From Amia ocellicauda (lineage: Eukaryota > Chordata > Actinopteri > Amiiformes > Amiidae), in NCBI RefSeq assembly GCF_036373705.1, contig NC_089868.1:16536520-16600519 (forward strand): a DNA stretch of 64,000 nt. The letters are read 5' to 3'. The notes under the pieces were generated by a model, which saw only the letters and a program-made list of their open reading frames with translations, ran no database searches and was not told the origin of the DNA. Positions 1-13,619 of this stretch are shown here, one piece after another. The position numbers and the translations under genes were made by a program. How positions within the stretch are numbered: position 1 is the stretch's first letter; each line of letters begins with the position of its first letter.

Positions 1-84
1 CAACTGCCATGTGATTGGTTGGTTAGATAATTGCATTAATGAGAAATTGAACAGGTGTTCCTAATAATCCTTTAGGTGAGTGTA
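1..84. mobile_element. Tc1/mariner-type transposon end (cut by window edge)
   Basis: The first 84 bases match what I remember as the terminal part of an abundant fish Tc1-like transposon, whose inverted repeat reads inward from TACACTCACCTAAAGG. Here the repeat runs from about 54 to 84 and ends in GTGTA, with TA being the usual target of this family. The rest of the element, including any transposase, lies left of the window, so completeness cannot be judged. The family assignment rests on recall of the terminal sequence. Confidence 0.7.
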
Positions 85-3000
85 GGTGCTCAATGATCTT
101 GAATATTAACCTCATGGTGCCCCCTCTGGGATTTAAACAGCACTAGCAATACAGAAATATCTATTATATGACAGCCCCTCACACAGGATCCCAACAGAAT
201 TCTAGCATCTGACTTTTCAGGGAGGAGTTGAAACAAGAATCTGTTAGCTAGTAAACCATCCCTGTATACAGTGAAGCTCTGAGCACTCAGTCTCGCCAGT
301 TCTGCTTTAACCTCCTGCCCCACACCCCGGCCACAAAGATAACACTATAAATCCAAAACTTGAACACAGTTCAAGTTTGCAACCGGGTCAGTGTGATATA
401 TAGGATTCATTTCTTACATGATCTACTATGTCAGCATCATCCTGTCCCCTCTTACAAAACAACCCTACAAACTTCACAAGCAATCCTAAGAAGGTTCTGG
501 GAAAACAGATCCTCCTTTACATATTTTTATTTTGGTTTTCCACTAACACTTTTAGAAAAATAGCATACATCCTATATAAATATAATACATTCCCTATTCG
601 ATATACTGATCTCATAATTTGCCATAATTTGGCCTACACCTGTAGCTAAGATGGGTTGTGTAGGTCCACCGAATGCGGGCCAGCTTCACTTAACATGTGT
701 GATTGCTACGTGGATTTGCCAGCACCAAAATGACTCTCCACCTACTGTATGGGAAGAGGGGAGTGGGTCTGACTTAAACTGCTGTTAAAACAACAATAAA
801 TAAGCCTTCCTTTTGAGATGAACATGAATATCTATAGAGCCCTTTATTTGTAAAGGATTTGAAAACACTTGTACATGACCGACTTTTTGGAGCACAATTC
901 AGACAGAAGCCCTGTTGCCCATCGCCTTTGGCTGTCTGGAAACACAGGATGTGAGACCTGTCCTGGGACTGTACTATTTTTACAATCAAAATTGGATTGC
1001 TGATTTAAAAAGAAGAAAAAACAATCTGCAATGTTTTGAAATGGGAAATGGTTGATGTACTAACAAGATTTAGTTGTTCCACTATTTTATTCATTTATTT
1101 ATTTTGCATAGTGAGCAACAAAAGTTGAGTTCTCAAAATACTATTTCTATATCTGGCAGCAAAAGAAAAACAAGTCTGGGAGCCCAGGTCTTAAATGAAC
1201 GGAACTGGGCTGTGAGCTTTGTTTCCTGGCTCACACGTCCTGTGAAGGGTTTAAAAGAATAAGTAACAATCACTGTCTTACTAAAACTCTGGAGTCACCT
1301 GCTGGTACTGTTGCAAATAGCAGTTTTAACAATTAAAAGGAAAATGCATTACAGTACTTACAAACATTTTGGACGGGAACAGATTTCATAAGCAAAAAAC
1401 ATGTTCTCTCTTATTTTTAAATAGGCAGTAGATTAAGAATATTGCTGCCATTAAATAGGACACTTTTGCAAATGGATTTCATTAGCAACATTATAGTGTG
1501 TTTAGTGATTATGTGCTTGTGGTTTGATTTGAATGAGGCGCTATAATAAGAACATAAACTGGAAATGTGCTGCTTTTTCATACACTGTGTGGGTTTGATT
1601 TAAATGTTAAAATGGTATCACTGTTGTACATGCATTAAAACTCAACTTCAGACACTGGTTAAAGTATTCCATGGAAAATATTGCATATCTATTTTTATCA
1701 GGGTTCACTTTTGTTTCCCAACTCAGTACAGCTCTCCCTGGCCTAGATACGACTGCACTGTGACTGCTCTCTGGTGTACAGATGAAAAACCCTAAGCACT
1801 TCTTTCTCTCAGATTTGAAACTAACCACAGTAAGAGTCGATTGCAGGAAAGGTTTTGAAGGTTTAATTACAAGAGGAACCAAAAATAACCTCTCCAGTCA
1901 AAGGCAAAGAGGAGGTGGAAAGAGAAAGTATTCACTTAAAGTTATATTACAATTTATGTATATATAATTAATTGTTCTTATGTAAAAGCAGGTGAATGTT
2001 TTCTAAATTACAAACTTTTTTAAAAATAAGAAAAAGTAATGTTCTGATAAGCTGGTGTTTCAAAGATTGCAATACCATTTTGTTTGATTTGATACAATTA
2101 AAATAAATAGGGTGCATGCATTTTGTTGCACTTTTTACGAGCATGGTGAAAAAATGACACACAAAATAATAACAATATTCAATACTTTATAATAAGACCT
2201 AAAAATGTTTTGTCGCATTTGTGCCAGGGCAGATTCTCTGTATTTTGGCATTTGTTGTGTTTTAATGCCATGTCCTTGATGGCTTATCAGCAGAAATAGC
2301 AGAAGTAAAGCAGTTGTCGAACACTGTGCTACACACAATGAGCCTTTGTCAATCGTCTTTAAATATCTCACTGATTTATTGACCTGATAAGAACGCTGTT
2401 ATTGTAAAACAGGAATATAAATCACAAAGTACTGGGAAATGGTTAAAAGAGCTCAATGAGCCGAGATGCACTAACCCGAGTCAGAAAAGTTCAGCAATTG
2501 TGATGTCGATCCACACACATAACTGAAAAGGGAAGTTTCACATCTATGGGAAATTCAGGTCAATTTGCCTGGCCTGGCCTATAAACACACGGCTGCACTT
2601 GTTCTCTACATACTTCAAACCACACAAAAAACTAAAACAAAACAAAAAACACAGCTGCAAAAACATCTGTGTTTAATTATGAGAGCTATTGCATGTTTTT
2701 AACACAATGCAAGATATTTATTAGAAGCTGTTTGTCCCTGTTGTATTTATTGTTAACTTATAAATCCTACATACTAACATGGGTCAGCTCAGAACCACAA
2801 GGACCATAACTGCAGGCTCTCTATAGGTCTTAGATATCAATATCCAGTAACGTGCACAGATATTTTGAGGGACAGGGGCTCAATCCAAAAATAAGGCACC
2901 CTGTCTTAGTGAAGTGTGGTGCGGAGGGATGGGGCGTTCTGGGTGGGTGGGGGTGCTCAGGATAAAGGGCACTTTTTGAGTCTAAGGGAAAAAGGGCAGG

Positions 3001-3687
3001 GGCTCAAGCACCACTTGGGGTCTATCTGTGCACATGCACGTGCACATCAATATCTAATACCTGGACAGCAAGGCACATTTCATGTTTCAGAGGGAATTAA
3101 GACCAAGAGGCCTGCAAGGATAAAAGGAGGTTCTCCAGCAGCAGGGTGGTACAGCCCTCCTATAGAGAGGGGGTTCTGGTTCTGGAGAAGTCATTCGGCA
3201 ACCAGGTCTGAGCATCTGAGCAACGCTAAACTTTTCCACCCAGATTAAGTATCCACTCATCTTGCATTCATTAAAAAAAAAATCTTTATACCGTTATTAA
3301 AGTGTTCCCAATCACAGATAGTCTATAAATCAGTCTGATTGATTGCCCGGAACCCGAGTAGGAGTGTTAAAAAGAGAAGTGAGAGAAGTGTTCATCTTCT
3401 CACGACTGAGCCCCTGGAGAGAGCAGGAGGATACCAGGAATCTCTCAGGTAGTAGTAATAATAACAATCTCATACAAAAAAAAATATATATAGCTAAGCA
3501 TAATTCTAATTAATTCATTATTACACAAAAATGATACTCTGACTAATGAAAGATTTCCTAGGGAAAGGGGTAAGTTCCAATCGTTTTGAGTTGTTACATT
3601 TCTGGTTAACACAAAAATAACCAAACATTAATATTACACTTTATCAATATATATATATATGCATCTATAGGTTTTTCTTCATCACAG
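85..3687. other. gene-poor upstream region of best4
   Basis: I see no convincing coding exon here. Open frames are short, overlap on both strands and show no recognisable domain. There is a short (TA)n run at about 3648-3660. A possible 5' untranslated exon with a CAG/GTAGTA donor ends near 3448, and a pyrimidine-rich CAG acceptor lies at 3685-3687, just before the best4 start exon. The best4 promoter is probably in the right-hand part of this stretch, but no decisive element is visible. Confidence 0.4.
3380..3448 (+). promoter_or_regulatory. possible best4 5' untranslated exon
   Basis: A GA-rich stretch ends in CAG followed by GTAGTA (donor at 3449). It could splice to the pyrimidine-rich acceptor ending at 3687, which precedes the best4 ATG by 47 bases. 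This is inferred only from splice-site appearance. The best4 mRNA could equally start inside 3660-3735 without this exon. Confidence 0.2.
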
Positions 3688-3734
3688 AAGCCTTCCTGTG
3701 GATTTACCTACTGTGGACTCCACTGCTCTTCGCA

Positions 3735-6700
3735 ATGACCATCTCTTACACGCTGGAAGTGGCCAATGCCCGCTTCGCTGGCTTCTCAAAGCTGCTCTTC
3801 AGGTGGAAAGGGAGCATCTATAAACTGCTCTACAAGGAGTTCATTGTCTATGCTGTCCTATACACGATCCTGAGCCTCACTTACAGGTACCATTGCTGTT
3901 CAGGGTGAAATTAAACCCACATTTAATATCTTGAAAGCATATGAATGTGAATAAAAAATATAAACTCTACTTAAATGGATTCAGATGCTTGATTGATTGA
4001 GTTTTGTAGATAAAACACTAATGAGAATAGATCGTGTGTGGATGTAGATAGGCTGCATTACAGCTGTACTCTGGCATATTGCAGTTTTAATCTAAATTGT
4101 AACTAACTAAAAAAAAAGTTACCAATAAATTCAAATTATTCTTATATGAAAAAAGTAAGACATATTGTGCAGATAACAATGCTTCTGGATGACCCATGCA
4201 GGCGTTTGCTGAATGAAAATCAGAAGATAATGTTTGAAAAAGTTGCCATTTACTGCAAGGGTCAAGCCGATCTCATCCCCCTGTCCTTCGTACTGGGTAA
4301 GACTGCCTTCTCTCCCGCAGGGCGAGAGGCACACCAGGATCAAACTTGGATTGATACCAAATCCTCTTATAACAAGTTTCAACATTACATTTTGCTTGCA
4401 CTGGAAAATACCTTATGTACTGGAAATGCATTTTATATTTCCTAAAAATATACAAATGACTCTTCCCCCCCTGCTCTGACTAGGGTTCTACGTCACCCTG
4501 GTGGTGAACCGCTGGTGGAATCAGTACACCAGCATCCCCCTGCCAGACCAGCTCATGATGGTGGTGTCTGCCAACGTGCACGGCATGGACGAGAAGGGCC
4601 GCATCGTCCGGCGCACCCTGATGCGCTACGCCAACCTGTCCTCCGTGCTCATCCTGCGCTCCGTGAGCACCCGCGTCCGCAAGCGCTTCCCCACCATGGA
4701 GCACGTCGTGGAAGCAGGTACAGGGCAATGGCATGACCAAGGCTAGTCTGTGAAAAACCTGAACTACTCAAACACATTGTTCATGCCAACCAGAAAGAAT
4801 TAATGGCGCAATTTTGGTTCCAGGTTTAAAAAGGGAGAAGGCTTTAGAAACTCCTGGCCTAACATAATTTGGCCTTAATTAATTAATCTGTTTAACCATC
4901 CATCTTCAAGGACTGCTGCCTTCTTCCACTCAGTCTGATTGGTCACTGCAAGGATTGTCCTTTATGGCAATTGCTCTTATTCCAGGATTCATGACATCGG
5001 GCGAGTTGAAAAAGCTGGAGGGGATCCACTCGGACTTCAATAAGTACTGGATGCCCATGGTGTGGTTCACCAACCTGGCGTCACAGGCGCGCAGGGAGGG
5101 GCGCGTAAGGGACGATGTGGCGCTCAGACTGCTAATGGACGTACGTTCCCTCTGAATACTATTATTACTATTATCTACTAAGCTATAACTTTTATGTTAT
5201 ATGCAAAAGCCACCGTGACCGCAGTGTATAGTAGTGTATACCCAGTCCAAGATAAGAATACACAAAGCAGTGCTCAGCTAGCCAGAGAACTACATTGCTC
5301 TACAAAAACTAAATAAGTACCTCATATGCAACAGTCATATTCTTGTAAATCAGACTTTCTTGCTGGGGTAATTATGTAATATGATTGTAACAGTGCATTC
5401 AGTAATCAGAACATCATTAGCCCATCAACTAAACTGCGATTTCATCCAACAGGAGCTGAATAAGTACAGAGCCAAGTGCAGCATGCTGTTCCATTATGAC
5501 TGGATCAGTATCCCTCTGGTTTACACGCAGGTAATGAGATGAACAATCATTCAATTTTTGTTCAGCAGAGAAAAACAATCAGCCCAGTTGGAATTAAAAT
5601 CAGCTTTCATTTAGGATACAGAACTGTGCAGCTAAATAGGCTTACGGTGCTACGACAATAACTGAAAATGAGCCTATTTACATTAGCCAAAGAGAAATGT
5701 TCTACCTGATCCTACTGATGTCTGCTTTGTCTCTCTGCTCCAGGTCGTCACGATTGCCGTCTACTCTTTCTTCACAGTGTCTCTGATTGCTCGGCAGTAT
5801 CTTAGTAATGCAAATGAACTGGACCTGTACGTCCCGGTCTTCACTTTGCTGCAGTTCTTCTTCTATGTTGGCTGGCTGAAGGTGAGGGATGTAGGGGTCC
5901 TCTATCCCAATATCCTTCTTAGGTCTAGGTTTCATCATATAGACAATTGGCTGGATTTTAAAAAGTACTCATACACAAAATCACCCCAAGTTCCAATTGA
6001 TATATGCCTGCAAATATTTAAACTCAAGCCCATATTGTACATGTAATCTTCAAACTAACTGTTCAGTTTAACATTTTCTACAGATCTAGACAAGTAACAT
6101 GTCAAAAAGTGTCTGTTATGACTTTTTCCATCAGGTAGCAGAACAGATTATCAATCCATTTGGAGAGGATGACGACGACTTTGAGACAAATAAACTGATT
6201 GACAGAAACATTCAGGTAAATACCTCAAGGCCCTTTCTATAGACATTCTATATCCCCAATATCTGTCAATACTTCATTCCTTCTTTTTTGAACTATGTTC
6301 AGTATTAATTTCTAATGATCCACTAAATTGTTTTGAAATTACTTAAAGCTCAGGCAAAATGTGATTGTAATAGGTGTCCAAATCATGCATCTTTCAAACC
6401 CACAAACTGAGCAAAACTCTGTCCCTGTTGTCGCCAGGTGTCCCTGCTGGCTGTGGACGACATGTATCAGAACCTGCCTCTCGCTGAAAAGGACAAGTAC
6501 TGGAACGAGGCCTCTACTGCCATCCCCTACACCCTGGCCACCGTCGCCGAGACTCTGAAACCCTCCTTCCTTGGCTCGACCTTTGACATGAGGTAATCTC
6601 CCACAGACATACACACACACACATACAACTAGCCTTGGGCACACGTCTGACACCATAGGAGCTGAACACAGGCAGGCACAAAAACAAACCACAGTAGAGG

Positions 6701-7456
6701 GAGAAAGTCTCGCCACCAAATCAGAAGCAATTAGCACACACTGAAGTATATAGGTGACACCAATAATTATCTAATAAAACCTTAAAATAAGGCATTTACA
6801 CAGGATCTGACCTCCCAAGAAATATACCTACCCAACTTCTCGTGTGAAGGTTATGCATGGTTGTGGTAGATAAAAATGTTCCGGAGTTGGCCCAATCAGA
6901 AGTTATGAGAAAACCTACATATAGACATATATATGTGGTGCCTTCAGGATATTCAGGACCAAAAAAAGACCAAATAGGACAGAAGTGAGGAAAGAACCAC
7001 CACACACACACTCTTTGTCAAAGTGTTGAGTGAGACAAAACTGACTTGGGCTGTAGGATGAGCGAGGACCCAGCCCAGCACCAGACGGTGGAGCCGAGCC
7101 CCAAAACCCCACGTATGCAGACACCCATGGTGACCCGCTTCCTGGCCGCCGCCGCCTCGCCCGCCATCAGCCTCAAGAACTTCGGCCGAGGCAACCGGGG
7201 CCTGCAGATGCTGCGGCTGCGCGGAGACAGTGTGAACTCCAACCCCTGGCAGGGCGAGGAGTGGGACTGCTCCAAACGCATCAACGAGGAGGAGAGCGAG
7301 GACGAGGACGATAAGGGCAGCCAGCAGTCCACGCCCCGCCGAGCCAACACGCGCCGGCTGGAGGCCTCCGAGCAGCAGAAGAGAAGAGAGGAGACGGCGA
7401 AGATCACCATCACTGTTGACCCACCCCCCTCTGAGCATGAAAGCACGGACAGCTGA
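3735..7456 (+). CDS. best4: bestrophin-4 (calcium-activated anion channel)
   Basis: Nine coding exons: 3735-3886, 4202-4296, 4484-4717, 4986-5140, 5453-5530, 5744-5881, 6135-6215, 6438-6592 and 7057-7456. They join in frame into 495 residues. The protein opens [14 protein letters not shown], the invariant bestrophin start, which fixes the ATG. Bestrophins form pentameric chloride/bicarbonate channels in the plasma membrane, gated by calcium. The neck residues I76, F80 and F84 fall at the same numbers as in human BEST1, and the calcium-clasp acidic run EDDDDFE lies at about 295-301. The bestrophin core ends near residue 363. The last exon encodes a variable cytosolic tail with [12 protein letters not shown], a segment I recall from mammalian BEST4, which supports BEST4 over BEST1 or BEST2. 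Proximity to rps8, in convergent orientation, agrees. No frame damage is seen. Confidence 0.95.
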
Positions 7457-7990
7457 CCGGGGCAACAGCAGGCTACTGTGGGGTTTCAGAGTCCAGCATC
7501 CCTCACAATGAACACACCCACACTATCCACCTCTGCACCACCCCTTCTAGGTTAATGTTAGGCAACATTCCCTCCCCTCCTCCTTCACCCACAAAGATTT
7601 GCAGAGTCTTTCCTGAAGCCATGCTGTACTGCTTTTTGCCTTACGTGCTGTGAAAAGGGTTTTCTGAAAATTAAACAGGGGGGGGGGGGTTTGGAGTGCA
7701 GGACAAAACACCTGGGAAGCAACGGTCAGTACATCATTGACTCGACTCAATCATTATATGTCGCTTAGTGTCTTTTGCTTGAGGTGATGGAGTTCTTTAG
7801 AACACAAAGGATCTTGTAATGCCTAATACTAATGGTTTCACTTCAAAGTCCTTTCAGATATTCACATTCCCAGCAGACCGTACCGATGCCCAACTGACCC
7901 AATTGTAACTCCCCAAAGTTAAGTATAACACAAACAGCAGTAAGTTTAAAATGTAATTTTAATGGGTGTATTAAAATATACAGTCAATGA
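7457..7990 (+). other. best4: best4 3' untranslated region
   Basis: No coding frame of note follows the TGA at 7454-7456. A run of about ten G lies near 7680. A plus-strand ATTAAA at about 7970-7975 is a plausible poly(A) signal. It almost touches a minus-strand ATTAAA (7958-7963) that could end the transcript coming from the other side. Confidence 0.5.
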
Positions 7991-8304
7991 ACTCTGGTTT
8001 TGCCTTTACCTCAATGGTACCGAGTGTGTCCTCCATCTGAAACAAATACACATTGTTAGGATGGATGTCCACATCAAGGGGCTGAGAAAGGCAGGCTAGT
8101 TCCGAACTCTAATTGAGAATGCAATAATTATATAGTCTATTTAAAGGCTCCAGATATCCTTTCACCACTGGAACAATGATGTTTGTGCCATCTATTAGAT
8201 ACATTTCCCTACAATTCCTAATATTTAACAAGTTTAGAATCACCAATCCCCCTAACATAAGGTTAACATTTAAGTTTTGGTTTTCTGTTGATGCTTAAAA
8301 AGAC

Positions 8305-8385
8305 AAGTCTTCCTCAGAGTCTCAAATGTCAGCACTTTACATTCAGTAGCAGAACTGGACAAAGATATCATCACTGTAAAGACTT
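8305..8385 (-). ncRNA. SNORD38: box C/D snoRNA SNORD38, extra copy 1
   Basis: On the minus strand, closing stems AAGTCTT and AAGACTT pair perfectly at 8379-8385 and 8305-8311. Box C is GTGATGA and box D is CTGA. The guide CCAGTTCTGCTA lies just before the D' CTGA. This guide matches the U38 antisense element, which directs 2'-O-methylation of a conserved 28S rRNA adenosine (human A1858 by recall). It sits between candidate exons 2 and 3 of the minus-strand host. Confidence 0.88.
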
Positions 8386-8630
8386 TCTGCATTTATAGCA
8401 TTAGAGCAGCATGCATGATGATCATTTATTCAAACTATAATTGTGGATTTGCCTTTACCTGGTGTTGCTCCGGATCTTTTCCTCATCAGGGTCTAGGCAC
8501 GGCTTCAGTCTGGAGATTCAGATTAAAATAATGTTTCAATTAATTCTGGTGTGAAATGCTGTTTCAGTGAAAATCTGATCGTGAAATACCAGGTCAACAT
8601 CTGTAATATGCCGATGCTTTACACAGATTC

Positions 8631-8710
8631 AAGTCTTCCTCAGAGTCACTAATATCATCACTTTGCATTCAGTAGCAGAACTGGACAAAGATCTCATCAG
8701 TGAAAGACTT
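8631..8710 (-). ncRNA. SNORD38: box C/D snoRNA SNORD38, extra copy 2
   Basis: It has the same architecture as its neighbour: AAGTCTT/AAGACTT terminal stem at 8704-8710 and 8631-8637, box C TGATGA, a C' box GTGATGA, D' and D boxes CTGA, and the intact guide CCAGTTCTGCTA. Similarity to the rps8 intron-4 copy extends past the stem into flanking intron (shared ATTCAAGTCTTCCTCAGAG side and a GCAG-containing far side). This points to DNA duplication rather than retroposition of the mature RNA. Confidence 0.88.
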
Positions 8711-9534
8711 TGCATTTATAGCAGTCGAGCAGTTATGGTTAATTCCCCCTTGAAACAATTCCATGATGTCTTTTTAGTCACTGGGTCTCTTAGGGGGGAG
8801 TTATATAATATTTACAATATAAACATACACAAACCCTTCAACCGTTCACTGAGCATTGCACTACTTGGGACCGAGTATAGCCCGTGAAAGACTTTGCATC
8901 ACTACAGGGAAAGGATAGAGAGCATTAAACCCTACATGTTACCATTATACAAATCTGGATACTATAACCAATGGAGCTAAAATAATGGGTTTCTACACTA
9001 AAATGTAGCAGAAGAACTTTAACATATGAACCCAAGTTAAAAAAAAAAAAAAAAAAACTTGTGGCAAGTTAAATCTATACCTTTAAACTGTAGAACTGCA
9101 AAACTTACCTTTGGCACATCCATCCAACGAAGCTTGATGGCAATTCAGGGGTCAGGAATATTTTATATTTGTTCTCAGCCTTCGAAAGGGAGGAGCTACA
9201 GGTTTCAAGCCCAGCCCTTCTGCTAGCAGAGGTTAATCTGGCACTGGAATGAGACCCGAGCGCCAAGGGGAAAGCGATCGGGTCACTAGACAGTGCAGTG
9301 CTCAGCAAGGAGCGTTTACAACAAAACTTCACAGTACACTACAATTCAATAGCATGACTTCATGGAACACCTAACATTCAACTAGATTATTTTCCGGGAT
9401 CCACTAAGCTGAATTGGGAGACAATTAATAAAGTAGCCTATACAGAGAAAACTAGCATGACAAAAACAGCACAGAACACAAAGTGAGGGAGTTTTTGTAT
9501 TTTTATTGATGTGGTATCAAACAGCTCTGTACAT

Positions 9535-13143
<3,609 letters not shown>

Positions 13144-13175
13144 TCTCAGGCGCTGGCTAGAAAGAGGAAACGCAA

Positions 13176-13619
13176 AGCCTCACGGGCAGGTTTGATACCG
13201 AGACTCTCTCGCGAGAACAGACGAGAGGCTACGTCATTGAGGGGCAAAATGTAGCTTGCGTGATTTCCCCCATGTCATTGTGGGGCACTACAGACACTTA
13301 TAAAGTGGACAAGGACGTAGTATTCATGACTGAATTAACCTCTGTGCTCATGCCACATTATTCTAAATGATTATGCTTTAATTATTCTATTTTTCTTAAT
13401 TACTGCTGTTCGAATGCCTCTGAAAAAGTTTAACTGGTCTTAGTATTATAAAACATTAATGTGCATGGATTTGACCTATCATTTATTTCATTTTTATGTT
13501 GTTTAGTGATAATGTAGCTTTTAAAAACGATTTGGCATTTGGGTTACTGACAAAAGAGTCATCAATCTGATCACAATGAAGATGGCAAGAGATTTAGCAA
13601 CTCAATAAATCCAGTTCTT
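13176..13619. other. rps8 upstream flank, no gene seen
   Basis: The first part is moderately GC-rich with several CpGs (TCTCGCGAGA-like at about 13208-13216, a motif seen in housekeeping promoters) and probably serves rps8. The rest is AT-rich without coding frames, up to the LINE start. Confidence 0.4.

Larger units (their letters stand above)
7940..9135 (-). ncRNA. candidate snoRNA host transcript carrying two SNORD38 copies
   Basis: Splice-like sites on the minus strand outline a small gene. A TATAAA lies at 9162-9167. Exon 1 ends at 9109 with a near-consensus AAG/GTAAGT donor. Exon 2 is 8459-8509 (51 nt, CAG acceptor, CAG/GTAAAG donor). Exon 3 begins at 8036 after TTTCAG and may run to an ATTAAA at 7958-7963. 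Each of the two introns holds one intact SNORD38-type box C/D RNA (8631-8710 and 8305-8385), the usual layout of vertebrate snoRNA hosts. It starts downstream of the rps8 AATAAA (9502-9507), so it looks separate from rps8, but an rps8 read-through exon set is possible. One frame stays open across both junctions and gives about 30 residues from the first ATG after the TATA, with no recognisable domain. I regard it as probably noncoding. No transcript evidence is available. Confidence 0.5.

Noticed and set aside
2916-3248. 110-residue open frame upstream of best4
   Set aside because: No recognisable domain, low-complexity Gly/His-rich translation, and it ends before best4 without sensible splice sites.
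6339-6737. 132-residue minus-strand frame over best4 exon 8
   Set aside because: Antisense shadow of the best4 exon plus a CA-rich intron. The Val/Cys runs come from the repeat.
8866-8900. GTGAAAGACTTTGCAT resembling the 5' end of the SNORD38 copy at 8631-8710
   Set aside because: Only about 16 bases match. There is no guide or D box, so it is at most a fragment of the duplication.
9105-9332. 75-residue minus-strand frame ending at the candidate host exon 1 donor
   Set aside because: It stays open across the two predicted junctions for about 25 more residues, but has no domain and most of it lies upstream of the presumed start. The snoRNA content better explains the locus, so I did not call a protein.
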